A stretch of 64,000 nt of DNA from Heterohyrax brucei (GCA_028571685.1 CM053164.1:42458501-42522500); one strand, 5' to 3'. Numbered from the stretch's first letter, positions 21,301 to 32,756 are shown. The notes: generated by a model not told the origin, from the letters alone. A program made the numbers and translations.

Positions 21301-22139
21301 TTTTAAACTGTCCTGGTAGAGTACACTGTTTTATTAATTGGAACAGTAGAACTTTTGAAATACTATCACTAGGGATTAGTCCTGTAGCTAGGCACAGGGG
21401 CCCTGGTGGTAGTTTACTTGAGTGTGTTCAGCCTGGACATGAAGTCAGTTGGCTCCAAAATGTGCAGTGTCTGTGGGGGAATGTTGATTATTGTGGGCTC
21501 AGATTGCAGGGTGCACAATGCTCTGAGAGGCAGGGTGCCTTCCCTCACCTAGAAAGGTGTGTGGTTGGCAGATCTGAGCCTAGGGAAATGACCTGCTTCT
21601 GCCCTGAGCTTCTAACTCAGTTGCACTGGCAGACTTCCCTTTATGTATTTATTTTTCACTTTGTTATGTTCTTTTCTGCCACTTCAAGCACTGTGTCAGA
21701 ATTAGGCATCTAGCACAGCACAGAAAAGAAAGGTGGGGAGCACCACAGAGAGGAAGATATTTTGGGCCCCAAAGAAAAACTTTTAATGCATATGCAACTG
21801 CATGAACTTATCTTTTGGTGTTTAGAGGGAAGCATGCTACAGTTCTGTAGGTGTGCCTCTCTGAAGCTTGACTTCTCCACTAAGAAAAATACTCTCTGGA
21901 TACAGCTTTGTTTGTGGCACTGGTGCAGGGGTCTTCCTGAGGACTGGTGACTCCCTCCGGCCTGTCTTTTCTGGGATACTCTGCATCCACACTCTCCCAT
22001 CTTTTGGCCAGTTCATTCCCCTGTCTTCTGTCTGGTGATCAGGCTCCAAGAATGTCTCATTTAATCTGTTAAGTTACTTTTCTGTGACTTTGTTGTTAGA
22101 AGGATTGAAGAATAGCTCTGGCCACTCTGTCATGTTAGC
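18379..22139 (-). mobile_element. L1 insertion with internal rearrangement
   Basis: The left end is a poly-T and L1 3' untranslated region (to about 19028). The right part (19735-22139) is L1 ORF1 and 5' leader read in antisense, ending near ACTCTGTCATGTTAGCC, like the leader end at 49270. Most of ORF2 is absent, and a plus-strand L1 tail (19060-19735) sits in its place. A 16-bp target duplication frames the whole unit. Confidence 0.8.
19060..19735 (+). repeat. L1 3' untranslated region, opposite strand, forming an inverted repeat
   Basis: It is the diverged reverse complement of 18440-19028. For example, TCAGTTGGTCCTAATCCAAC here pairs with TGAATTAGGACCAGTTGATG in the left arm. The two arms meet near 19040. 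Confidence 0.78.
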
Positions 22140-22403
22140 CCTGTCTCTCTACTCAGTTTTGTCTTTTATGTCTTGAAAGAGATTGACTCAAGATACAACT
22201 TTACCTTGTCAATTTAATCCTGCTTCCTTAGCATAGCTGCCTCTAATGTTGTCTCATAACATCATAGAAGTAGGGTTACAACACATAGGAATATCACATC
22301 AGATGAAAAAATAGTGGGCAGTAACACAATACTGGGAATCACAGCCTAGTCAAGTTGATACACATTTTGGGGGGATACAATTCAATCCATAACCAGTAGT
22401 ATT
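22140..22403 (-). repeat. MaLR LTR, right half
   Basis: It continues the LTR broken at 18378: AAGAGATTGACTCAAGATAC, then the TTGGGGGGATACAATTCAAT end. Confidence 0.8.
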
Positions 22404-22649
22404 TGGAAAAATCTATCAATTATCCTGAATACACAGCCTAAGTTAGTGACAAGTGAGTGTAAACCTGATGTGCACATAAGTGGTAGCCTAGTTGAGTATA
22501 GGCTGTACTGGGAGCATAAGTATCATTTTGTACACCAGGAATGAATAAAATTTTTGCCCCTTGAGATAGACAGATTCCTTGAGTGGAGTTAGATAGTTCT
22601 GGAAAAGCAACTGGAGAGTCTTGAAATAGAACAAATATTAGTTCCCATT
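22404..22649. other. Unassigned
   Basis: I see no exon or clear repeat between two MaLR LTRs. Confidence 0.35.
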
Positions 22650-23134
22650 TGTCTCAGTCATCTTGTGCTGGTATAACTTAAATACCACAAGTGGATGTCT
22701 TTAGCAAGGAGACGTTTATTCTCAATCTAGTGTACTACAAGTCTAAATTTAGGGCATCAGCTCTAGAGATTCCCTCTGTGGGGTCATCAGTCTTCTCTTG
22801 GTCTGGGAGTATCTTTTTACGGGAACTTCAGGTCCACAGGACATAGTGGGCTACCACCAGTACTTTCTTGGTAGTATGAGATCTCTGTGTCTCTCTGCTC
22901 AGTTTCTTCATTTATATCATAAAAGAGCTTGGCTCAAGACACTATGCAGTCTTTTAGACCTCATCAATATAACTACTGCTAATCCATCTTATTCAATCAT
23001 AGTGACAGAATTTATAATATATAGGAAAACCCTATCAAATGACAGATCAGTGGGCAATCATACAACACAGGGAATCATGGCCCAGCTAAAATGATACACA
23101 TATTTTTTTGAGGGACATAGTTTAATCCATGGCA
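22650..23134 (-). mobile_element. MaLR-type solo LTR
   Basis: It starts TGTCTCAGTC and ends CCATGGCA, flanked by CCATT at 22645 and TCATT at 23135, a 5-bp duplication with one mismatch. Confidence 0.78.
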
Positions 23135-23154
23135 TCATTCCTGAGGGCTATTTG

Positions 23155-23999
23155 TATATTTTCAATGTAGAGAAGTTTTATTTACATTTTTTACACGGCA
23201 TAATCTAACATTCTTTCTAGTTTTTGTCTTTTACTCAATGCGAGTTAGTTTCTTTCTAAATGTATTAAAATGGAGAGTCATCCGTTGAGGCTTTCAAATC
23301 CCTTGTTGTAAAAATATTTGTAATTTAAGCCCTTACACACATTTATTTTGAAAACTTCAAACCTGTAGAAAAAATTGCAAGAATAGTACAATGAACATCC
23401 ATAGGCTTTCCCCTAGCTTCATCAATCTCAGCACATGTTTATTCTTTCTTCCTCTTTCCCCCTGAATCCATTTGAAAGATAGTTGGAGATACTGTGACAC
23501 TTCACATTAATTACTTCTGCATGTGTCTTCAAAGAATAAGGGCATTCTCCTGCATACCATGATAAAGTTACAGCACCAGGAAAATAAAAATTCATGCAGT
23601 ACTACTGTGCACAGTCCATATTCCAATTTATTGAATTATTCTAATATTTTTATTTTCTTGGTGCTTTATTTTCCAGATCCAAGATCTATAAAGGATCATA
23701 CATTGCATTTAATCTAGAATCGTTTCTCATGCTTTTGTCTTTTAGTCTTTTATGATGTTGACATTTTCCTAGTTTAGCCCGACTGTTTTCCAGAATGTGC
23801 CTTAGTTTGATTTATCTATTTTTTAAATTATATTCAGGTTACATGTTTTGGTAAGAATACTGTGAGGTTGTACCTTCAGTATACCATGTTAGAAAGCACT
23901 TGGTATCAATTCGTCCCTGTTTTATGGTAATGAAGATGATGATAATCAGTATGATTATTTGGTTAAGATGGTGTCCATTAGATTTCTCCATATCATGTT
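23155..23999. repeat. Old L1 (L1M) 3' region, first part
   Basis: ATTGCAAGAATAGTACAATG, ATTCTCCTGCATACCATGAT and GATCATACATTGCATTTAAT are phrases of old mammalian L1 3' regions. It resumes at 25641 and 25906 after later insertions. Confidence 0.65.
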
Positions 24000-24880
24000 G
24001 TTCTTAGGTACTGTAAAGTAAGTTCTGATTCATGGTGACCCTGTGAACAATGGAATGAAATGCTGCCCAGTCTTGCATCATGTCCACAATCGTTTTTATG
24101 CTTAAGCCCATTGTTGTGACTACTGTGTCAATCTATCTCGTCAAGGGTCTTCCTCTTTTTCACTGACCCTCCACTCTACCAAACATGATGTCCTCCTCCA
24201 GGGACTGATCTTTCCTGACAATGTGTCCAAAGTATGTAAGATGCAGTCTTGTCATCTTTGCTTCCAAGGTGCACTCTGGTTGTACTTCTTCCAGAACCGT
24301 TTGTTCTTTTGGCGTTCCATGGTACATTAACATTCTTCTCCAACACCATAATTCAAAGGTATCAATTCTTCTGTCTTCTTTGTTGATTGTCCAGCTTTTG
24401 CATGCATGTGATGTGATCAAAAATATCATGGCTTGGCTCAGACGCATTTTAGTCTTCAAGGTGGCATCCTTACTTTTGAAGTCCTTGACAGCAGATTTTC
24501 CTAACACAGTGAGTCTTTTGATTTCTTGACTGCTGCTTCCACGGGTGTTGATTGTGGAGCCAAGTAAAATGAAATCCTTGACAACTTCAATCCTTTTTCC
24601 ATTTATGGCAATGTTGTTTACTGGTCCAGTTGTGAGGATTTTTGTTTTCTGGATGTTGAGGTGCAATCCGTACTGAAGGTTGTGGTCCTTGATCTTCATC
24701 AGTAAGTATCTCAAATCTTCTTCATTTCCAGCAAGTAAGGTGCTGTTGTCTGTGTAACACAGATTGTTAATGAGTTGTCCTCCAATCCTGATGCCTCATT
24801 CTTCTTGACAAAATCCAGCTTCTCAGATTATTTGCTTGGCATACAGATTAAAAAGGTATGGTGAATGCTCTTAGGTGAAA
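24000..24880 (-). mobile_element. RTE fragment, reverse-transcriptase C-terminal part
   Basis: On the minus strand 24714-24160 is open for 184 codons. It begins MRYLLMKIKDHNLQYGLHLN, with IQKTKILTTG, ITSHACKSWTINKEDRR and HLTYFGHIVRKDQSLE, typical of the RTE region after the catalytic core. It is the youngest-looking RTE piece here but lacks the endonuclease and catalytic part. Confidence 0.88.
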
Positions 24881-25405
24881 TCAAGGCTAATTGGCACAAC
24901 TAGTGCTTTGCTAAGAGAGCTCTCTGCACCCCACATTGGTGAGTGGTGTCTGGGGTCTTAAAAACTTCCAAGCTGCCATCCGAAGACACAGCAAATGGGC
25001 TCAACTCAGCAGGAATGGATGCTCACTGAGGACCAAAATGACATGCGGTAAAGACAACCTAGAAGACAGAGAGACCCGCAAGAGTGGGTGCCTTCATCGA
25101 CTTGGGACCAGAAGAACTGGATGGTGCCCGGCCACCACCAGTGATAGCCACGATGGAGCTCACTAGGTTGAATCTCACTGGCAACACAAGAATAAAAAGG
25201 GGTGCATCCTGAGATCTCCACTAAAAGACCTCAGTTGATGGTCCAGCGGTTTTGGGGTTCCCCTGAGAGCATGGCCCCCGGCCCTGACGCTGCCCTCACC
25301 CATAAATTATAACAAAGGTCCACTCTTTGACAGGAATGGATTGGACTTGGCAATGCAGAGTGACCATATATTGATTGCACTTTATGGTTCTATACATCTA
25401 TACAT
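24881..25405 (+). repeat. L1 3' untranslated region inserted in the RTE
   Basis: The order GTCTGGGGTCTTAAAAACTT, ACCAGAAGAACTGGATGGTG and CATGGCCCCCGGCCCTGACG is that of plus-strand L1 tails, ending in a short CTATACAT repeat. RTE continues on its right. Confidence 0.8.
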
Positions 25406-25640
25406 CTATAGGATATCATCTTCTGAATCCAGCTTGAATTTCTGGCAGTTCCTTGTCAATATACTGTTGTAGTCACTCTTGAATGATCTTGGGCAGAATT
25501 TTACTTGCGTGTGATATCAACGACATTGTTCAGTAATTTCCACATTCATTGGATCACCTTTCTTTGGAACAGGCATAAATATGTATCTCTTCCAGTCAGA
25601 TGGCCAGATAGCTGTCCTCCAAATTTACAACCATATGTAA
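25406..25640 (-). repeat. RTE fragment, continuation after L1 insertion
   Basis: GAATTTCTGGCAGTTCCTTG and the CAGAATTTTACTTGCGTGTG block match 3488-3670 of the near-full RTE. About 250 bases of RTE are missing at the L1 junction. Confidence 0.8.
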
Positions 25641-25740
25641 ATATGGTCATACCATATCCTACTACTCAGGAATCTTCCACACAATAGTTTTAGCATCCAA
25701 TGATGATGTTTGGTTGAGTCAATTATTACTATAACCAAAT
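25641..25740. repeat. Old L1 3' region, continuation
   Basis: TTTTAGCATCCAATGATGAT and TTGAGTCAATTATTACTATA continue the old L1 begun at 23155. Confidence 0.6.
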
Positions 25741-25905
25741 CAAAACAAAACAAAACCCATTGCTATCGAGTCAAATCACACTGATAGTGACCCATAGGAG
25801 ACAGTAGAACTGCCTTATAGGCTTTCCAAGGAATGGCTGGCAGATTCAAACTGCTAACCTTTTGGTTAGTAGTCAAGCTCTTAAAGACTGCACCACTAGG
25901 GCTCC
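25741..25905 (-). repeat. AfroSINE
   Basis: Body phrases in antisense order (CCATTGCTATCGAGTC, GTAGAACTGCCTTATAGG, TTTGGTTAGTAGTCAAGC). CAATTATT occurs on both sides as a probable target duplication in the old L1. Confidence 0.88.
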
Positions 25906-26080
25906 AATTATTGTTGTGGTGGTTTCAAAGTGGTGAGTTTCTGTTTCTACCCTTCTTTCTACACTTAGTAGTTGGCATTCTTCTGTAAGTAAAAATCACT
26001 TTCCATTCTCTCCCCACACCATCTACTATTGTTTGTTTAGCGCCAGTAAGGACTCAAGATTTCTCTTTTTTTTTAATTAA
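25906..26080. repeat. Old L1 3' region, last part
   Basis: GTGGTTTCAAAGTGGTGAGT and TAGTTGGCATTCTTCTGTAA resume the fossil L1 after the SINE. Confidence 0.6.
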
Positions 26081-27139
26081 AAATATTTATATTCCTGTTA
26101 TTATTCATCTTAAATTTCAAAATGAGAACTACTTCAGGCTAGCCTCTGTGTCCTTTTGACATATCCATGTCAGTATTTGAGCACCATTTGCTGTGCTTCT
26201 TTTTGCAAACAAAAACCAATATATATATATAAAATATATATATGTATAGAATATGTGTATTTTATACATATAAAACTTGCTTTTGTATGTAAAATGTACC
26301 ATTTCTTACCTCATTTTTTCTATTTTCCTCATGGCTTTTTCTCTTAACAAGTTATGTGAAAATCATACCACTTCAGTTGACAAATCTCTTTTTTATTATT
26401 TATGGATGAGTGTGTACACGTACAACGGTTTTCTTGGTTTCCTATGTTGGAAGTGCTGAAAAGCTGACTCATTTTACACTTTCCCTGTCCCCAGCCCTAG
26501 AATTGGGCATTTTGCCAAGATGCTCTGGTTCTTTTTACTAGGGACTGGTCTTTAGAAAGCTAGGTGTTAAGTGTGTGCACTGCTACTAGTTCTTGCCTCT
26601 AAGCCCTTTCAGTAGAAAGAGCAAGTTAAATACATCTATAAATAGCTAAGTGCTTGAATACATTAACAATTCAAATCTGTTCAGAGGCATCTTGGGAAAC
26701 AAGCCTGGTGACCTGCTTTTGAAATAATACAGCCTTGAAAATCCTGTGGAGTACTGTTCTGTACACACGCAGTTGTCATGAGCTAGAATAAATTAGATGG
26801 CAACTAACAACACAAATATTATAAATCACAAGAGATACATATATATACACATGTATGTATGTATATATTCTTCCTCTTCTTCCCCTGTTACACGTGGTTG
26901 TTTCTCCTCCATTAATGAAAATATTGATTTTCAACATCATCAGTGTATTTACTCATTTACTCAGTCCTACAATACCAAAACAGTTATGAAATTGCTACCG
27001 AATTATCACTGTCATTAACACACTCACCAAGAAAAGATCACAGTGTTTTTGCACTTCTTCTTTTCCTTTACTCGTATCCCACTGAAGGTGCGTAGTCAGA
27101 GTAAGTGATCAGAAGTCACAAGAATTAATTCTTCTTAAC
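26081..27139. other. Mostly unassigned, AT-rich, with TA microsatellites
   Basis: TA-rich tracts lie at 26218-26270 and 26835-26870. An AfroSINE-like piece is at 26720-26812 (AATCCTGTGGAGTACTGTTC, TAGATGGCAACTAACAACAC). No exon is seen. Confidence 0.5.
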
Positions 27140-27780
27140 TTTTAAGCTCTGTCATTACATTATCAATATGATATACAGTTTGGTTTATACGTATTTTTTT
27201 GGTTTTCATTTTAGTGATTTTTTTTTTTTGTTTTTATTTGACTTTCAAGTATGTAAATTACAACATGGTTTAAAAGCAACTCTTTTCCTTCCGTATCATT
27301 TCCATCTATCCCTGTGTGTAACCAACTTTATTAGTTACTGGTTTCCCTTCTGGTTTCGCAGAGCTCTTCCTCATTGCTTTTACGGTCATGAACATGTGCA
27401 GTAGTTTACTCAGTCAGTGTCTTAGGGAGGGCATTTAGGTGGTTTCCCATATTTTCCTGTCACCAAGAATGACACAATCAATTCTCTTTTCTTAAAATTT
27501 TGGTAATGTTGGCGATGTATGTTTGGGATAAGTTCCTAGAATTATTAGAGCTAGTTGAAAGAGTAAATGTCATTTTGTTAGATGTTACAGAATTTCTCTC
27601 CATAGGGGTTATACCATTTTCCTCCTCACACCAGCAATACATGAGAATGTCATTTCCATGTAGCTTTTCTGAGAGTATTATCAACTTGAGGATTTTCGCC
27701 AATCCAATAGGTGAAAAATACTGTTTCTATGCAGTTTTTATTCACATTTCTCTTATTACACGTGAAGGTGAGCCTTTTTT
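27140..27780 (-). repeat. Old L1 ORF2 C-terminal part
   Basis: Antisense phrases CACACCAGCAATACATGAGA and TTCACATTTCTCTTATTACA belong to old L1 ORF2 and its end. It continues to the right of the younger L1 at 30019. Confidence 0.65.
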
Positions 27781-30018
27781 AAAGTGCTTAAGAGTCTTTT
27801 TTTTAAATTGTGATTCAGTGAAAGTATACAACCCAAATCAATTTTGCATGCCCGTCTGTCCACAGCTCCATGTGCTGTTCTCACCCAGTGACAGCACATT
27901 CCTCCTTTTTACTCTGTACTTCTAGCATCATTTTAATGAACACCTGTCCCCTCCTCTCTACTGTCTTCTCTCCCATCTAGAAAGGAACCAGTAGGACAGC
28001 CTCCTATAAATGTATAAAACCGTAAAGTACACACACCATGTTCTCGAACTGTGTCCATTCTTGTCTGAAGAGCTGTCCTCTGTACTAGTTTCCAGTCAGG
28101 GCCAGCTGCATGTCTAGGGGCCATATTCCCAGGGGACCCTCCAAGCTGTCGTTTCATCAGTTCTGGTCTTTTAGTAGAGTTCTGGAGCTGCACATCTCTT
28201 TTTCTTGCACTACTTCAAGAATTCTACATTGTGTCCACTACCACAGCTGCCTTTAGTGTTGGCTGGGCACCATCCGGTTCCTCCGGTCTCATCTTGATAG
28301 TCTTCCAGTTATAAGGGTCCTTTGTCTTCTGGGCTCTTTTTCCCTCATGTCTTTATTGTTCTCAGTCCTCATCATTCCAGATGTGTTGGGGCCATTTGGT
28401 GTACCTCAGATGACAGCTAGCTAGCTTTTAAGACCTCAGATGCCACTCACCAATATGGGGTGCAGAAAACTCTCCTAGCATAAGACTAGTTATGCCAACT
28501 GACCTCTATGTCCCCTGAAAACATGGTCCCCAGACCCTTGTCTCTGCTACTGTCCTTTGAAATACTGGGTTGAGTTCAGAAGATCTTTCAGTTTATGGTG
28601 TAGTCAGTTAATGTTGATCTGCTCTCTACTGTGTGCTGTCACTGCTTTCACCTAACCAAATTCCTGTTGACTATCTAATCTATGACCAATCCTCTCCCTC
28701 CATCCCCACCCTTGTAGCCATCAAAGTCTTTTCTTCTGTATATAAATCTATTTTTACATCCTTATAGCAGAGATCTCATACAATACTTGTCTTTTTGCAG
28801 CTGACTGATTTCACTCAGTACTTCTAGTTGAAACCAGATTATGAGATGCTTTCTAAAGTCATTGTTCTTTTTCACTGCATTGTGTTTCATTGTGTATATG
28901 TACCATAGTTTGTTCATCCATTAATCTGTTGATGGGCACCTAGGTTGATTCCATCTCTTTGCTATTGTTGACAGTGCTGCAATAAGCATTGGTGTACATC
29001 TATCTGTTAGTGCTACTACCTTCATTTCTGTAGAGTGTATTCTGAGCAGTGGGATTGCTGGATCATATGGTATTTCTATTTCTAGCTTTTTAAGAAGCAC
29101 CAAATTGCTTTCTGAAGAGATTGCACCATTTTGCATTCCTGCCGGCAGTGTAGGAGAGTTCCCATCTCACTGCAGCCTCTCCAGCATTTGTTGGTTTGTG
29201 TTTTTTGTGTTATAGCCGATCTTGCTGGAGTGAGATGGTATCTCATTGTAGTTTTGATTTGGGTTTCTCTAATAACTAATGATTGTGAGCATTTCCTCAT
29301 GTGTCTTTTGGCTGTCTGGATGTCCTCTTTGGTGAAGTGTCTGTCCATCTCCTTTGCCCATTGCTTAATTGGGTTATTTACTTTTTTCTTGTTGATATTT
29401 TGCAGTACCTTGTAAGTTATGTAAATCAGACATCAGTCCAACATAAGCCAAGCCAAGTGCCGTCGAGTCGGATCCGACAACATGCAGTTGCCAAATATTT
29501 TTTCCCATTCTGCAGGTGGTCTTTTAACTCTCTTGATAAAGTCTTTGAATGAGGATAAGTATTTGATTCTTAGTAGTTCCCATTTAACTATTTGCTCTTC
29601 TATTGCTTGTGTGTTATTGGTCAGATTTTGGAGTACGTCTAAACTGTGTGTTAGAACTTCCATTGCTGACTCTGTTTTTTCTTGCATGATCTTTATTGTT
29701 TTAGGTTTAATACTTAGAGTGACTTTTTGTGTAAGGTGTAAGATATGGGTCTTGTTTCAGTTTTTTTGCAAATGGATATCCAATTTTGCCAATACCATTT
29801 GTTAAAGAACTGTTTTTACCAGAGATTAAGACCTTTGGGCCTTTGTCAAATATCAGCTGTTCATAAGAGGATGGTGATGTTTCTGTGGTCTCAGTTCTAT
29901 TGCATTGGTCTATATATCACTTTTTGTGCCAACACCAGGCTGTTTTGACTTTCATGGCAGTGTAGTAGGTTCTAAGGTCAGGCAGTATGAAGCCTCCTGT
30001 AAAGTGCTTAAGGGTCTT
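27781..30018 (-). mobile_element. 5'-truncated L1 with 18-bp target duplication
   Basis: AAAGTGCTTAAGAGTCTT at 27781-27798 and AAAGTGCTTAAGGGTCTT at 30001-30018 differ at one base and bracket 2.2 kb of antisense L1: 3' untranslated region, then ORF2 C-terminus. The frame at 29348-29082 reads [20 protein letters not shown], then [16 protein letters not shown], the zinc-knuckle-like end of L1 ORF2. The frame at 29687-29433 continues it upstream. The host sequence is an older L1. Confidence 0.93.
29439..29483 (-). repeat. Orphan SINE-tail microinsertion (33 bp) with 6-bp duplication
   Basis: CAACAT at 29439 and again at 29478 flank a 33-base piece containing CCGTCGAGTCGGATCCGA. The related L1 copy at 43380 lacks the piece and has one copy of the target. 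The insert resembles the AfroSINE 3' end only. Confidence 0.75.
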
Positions 30019-30960
30019 TATATACTTTTTTTTCTTATTAACTATGTGTTCATGTATTTTTTTCCTTTCTCTAATAGTTTTTTGGTCTTTTTGATCCTCT
30101 GATTTTGAGTTCCTTATAAATTAGGAATACTCATTGCCATCAAGTCGATTCTGACTGACAGCAACACTACAGTGACGAGTAGAACTGTTGTAAGGAATTT
30201 CCGTGGAGCGCCTGAGTCGGATCCGACTCAATGGCGCTTGGCTTGGCCAAGGAGCACCTGTTGGATTCAAACTGCCAACTTTTGGTTAGTGGCCATAGCA
30301 CTTAACCACTGCACCACTAAGGGTTAGTCCTTTGTTTGTGATATATATTGTAAATTTTTCCCCTTGGATTTCCACCATGTAAAAGTATTTGTCTTAGTTT
30401 TTCTGATGTTGAACTTATCAGTCTTATTGCATCTGAATCTTGAGGCACAGAAAGTTTCTTCTCATGTGTAGGTTATGAAGGAATTCCACTCATGTTTTCT
30501 TCTAGTATCTGTTTGGTTTCGTTTTAAAAATATTTAGATTTTTGATTCATTAGGAGTTTATGTATAGAGAAAGTATGAATTCAATTTTATATTTTTCCAA
30601 ATGGCTATCCAGTTGTCCCTAATTTTTTTAATTCTGTCTTTTGCTGAGTGATTTGAGATGCTACCTGTATATTAAATACTCAGTTGACCACATGTGTTGG
30701 TCTGTTTGTTAACTTTCTACTCTGTTGCACTAGTTTACTTGTCTATTGATGCGGTAGTACCACACTGTTTAATTATAAAAGTTTTATGGTATCTTTTAAT
30801 ATCCGATGGTGTTAGACTGCCATTCCTTAATCTTTGTTTTGAGGATTTTCCTAGATGTGCTTCCTTTATTTTTCATATAAACTTCAAAATACATGTGTCT
30901 ATCTTAAAAAGATGTAAGTGTTAAAATATGTTTGTATTGATGATAGCTAACGGTGTAAAT
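30019..30960 (-). repeat. Old L1 ORF2, continuation, interrupted by AfroSINE
   Basis: TTTTTCCAAATGGCTATCCA, then GATTTGAGATGCTACCTGTA and GTACCACACTGTTTAATTAT are antisense L1M ORF2 phrases. The SINE at 30129-30324 interrupts it. Confidence 0.7.
30129..30324 (-). repeat. AfroSINE carrying an orphan SINE-tail insertion
   Basis: The antisense SINE is normal except for a 36-base insert at 30215-30250, flanked by GGAGCGCCTG and GGAGCACCTG. The insert contains the perfect palindrome AGTCGGATCCGACT. Confidence 0.85.
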
Positions 30961-31424
30961 GGTTCAAGGTGTTACCCAGATTTACTGGCTCTCTCCCTGG
31001 GACAGTCTGCTACATAGTCTATAGCATCAATATTCCATGCTAGCTGGCTGTTCTGATGGGTCAGATTTCTGTTCTTTTGCTTAGTGTTCTTGCAATTTGC
31101 TTGTTAAATATTTTCAGTACACCTTCTAAGGATTCGTGCAACCAGTTATTGTAACAGTTCTAGAATACAGAGGTGGGTTGTTTTCATTCACTTAGCTAGA
31201 GTCAAGTAATTGGTATCTTCAACACCTTTACTGAACTCCTGTTCTCATTGAAGTGCCATAATAGATGTCATAGGTGCCATATAGTGGGCAAGATACCAGG
31301 GCCAAGGACAAGCAGATACTACCATACTCACTGTGCCATGACATTTAGCCAGTGTTTTAGTACTCAGCATGCTTTCACATTCATTACGTCATTCATCCAA
31401 GAGATGACTGTGGCAAAATAGGAA
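30961..31424. other. Unassigned GCKR intron sequence
   Basis: I see no exon or clear repeat; a few phrases are reminiscent of old DNA transposons but too weak to name. Confidence 0.35.
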
Positions 31425-31492
31425 ATGCCCTCATTATAGAATCAGAAGACCTGGATTTAAATCATGATTGTTTACTTAATTACAATATGAAT

Positions 31493-31690
31493 TTAAACCA
31501 GTTGCTGTGGAATTGATTCTGACTCATAGCAACCCTATGGGATAGAGCAGAACTGCCCCACAAGGTCTCCAAACCTTGTGGGAGGAGACTGTTACATCTT
31601 ATTCCTGTGTTGCATCTGGTGAGTTAGAATTGCCATCATTTCCATTTGCACTTAAGCACTAAACAGTGTATAACCAGAACTCCATCTATA
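31493..31690 (-). repeat. AfroSINE, diverged
   Basis: GTTGCTGTGGAATTGATTCT, GGGATAGAGCAGAACTGCCC and TTAAGCACTAAACAGTGTAT are antisense SINE phrases with extra sequence in the middle. Confidence 0.78.
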
Positions 31691-31696
31691 CGAACT

Positions 31697-31862
31697 TAAA
31701 CCAAAAAACCCACTTCCATTGAATCATTTCTGACTCACAGCAGCCCAATAGGTCAGAGTAGAACTCCTCCGTAGAGTTTCCAATAAGCCCCTGTACAAAT
31801 CTGAACTACCAACCTTTTGGTTAGGTGTTGTAGCACTTAACCACCATGCAACCAGGGTTTCC
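31697..31862 (-). repeat. AfroSINE
   Basis: A complete antisense SINE: CATTGAATCATTTCTGACTC, GTCAGAGTAGAACTCCTCCG, TTGTAGCACTTAACCACCAT. It directly follows the previous SINE; GAATTTAAACCA and GAACTTAAACCA look like a duplicated target. Confidence 0.88.
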
Positions 31863-32419
31863 ATGAGTTTAGCCAAGTTAATTTCCTTCTGAGCTTTAGG
31901 TTCCTCCAATGAAGAAATGGAGAAAGAAAGCCTTATCCCATAGGGGTTATAATAAGAATTAGATTGAATTAATTTTTGAAGAAAATGGTGTCATTGAATA
32001 ACCAAGAGCCAATCACTGTAAAAAAGACAAGGTCTCTAGATGAGAATAAGACACAGACTGTGCCCTTGAGAGTGCTGTGGTTTAGTGGAAGGTATCCCGG
32101 GTCTTTCATTCTTACTATGTCTGGTACCCAGGAACCAAAAGGAAAACGTTGGCAGGAGAAAATTCCTACAACGAAAGGATGCAGAGAAAGCATCTGTCTA
32201 CGAGGGATCCAAACCACAAATGTGCAAAACACCTGTTCTGCCTAGTACAGTCCCTGTTTAGGACTACTGTCCTGGCATTTAAGCCCTGTGGTGGTCAACC
32301 AAATTATGTCTGTACTTTGGCCACAGATTTTCAACCCCTAGATTCTGCCTATAGGGTCACATTCACCCTGCTGCCCACACCAAATCTGCTTTCTCATATT
32401 TCCACATCTGTCCTGTGGA

Positions 32420-32569
32420 GAGTTCTAGCAGAAGCTAAGCACCAAATTGGTGCTGAATGCAATGAGTACTGGGACCCACGTGCTTCTCAAGAAGATCCTA
32501 CAAACCTATGTGCTGGACCTCTGCAGTGGAAACTCCAAGCTTTCAGATGGGGCCCTGACCATGCTGCAG
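32420..32569 (+). pseudogene. GCKR: GCKR-like exon (about 17), stop and dead donor
   Basis: It has 50 codons, exactly the human number. It reads EF, stop, QKLSTKLVLNAMSTGTHVLL, KKILQTYVLDL and ends LSDGALTMLQ; human ends LFWRALAMLQ. The donor GT is AT, and the acceptor is displaced by one base. Confidence 0.95.
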
Positions 32570-32725
32570 ATAGGGACAGGGTAGATGGGGCACCCAGGAT
32601 TCAAAGCTGAGACTACATTAGGGGACATTCTATGTAGGCATAGGAGGTGCACAGAGACAAGAGTTGCTTTTTTCTTGTGCCTCTCCTCTCTCCTCTCTGG
32701 CTCATCTTCCCCTCTAAGGAAGTCA

Positions 32726-32756
32726 GTGTGTGTGTGTGTGTGTGTATGTGTATGCA
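32726..32756. repeat. TG microsatellite
   Basis: An uninterrupted TG run of about ten units, followed by TATG variants. Confidence 0.9.

Larger units (their letters stand above)
31425..31985 (-). repeat. MIR split by two AfroSINEs
   Basis: MIR antisense phrases occur at 31425-31492 (GACCTGGATTTAAATCATGA) and resume at 31863-31985 (AGTTAATTTCCTTCTGAGCT, GGGGTTATAATAAGAATTAG). Confidence 0.6.

Noticed and set aside
19736-22139. Possible separate gene with several 60-150 codon frames
   Set aside because: The sequence aligns in order with the antisense ORF1 and leader of the L1 at 46500-49297.
24160-24714. 184-codon minus-strand frame as a cellular gene
   Set aside because: It is the C-terminal part of an RTE reverse transcriptase.
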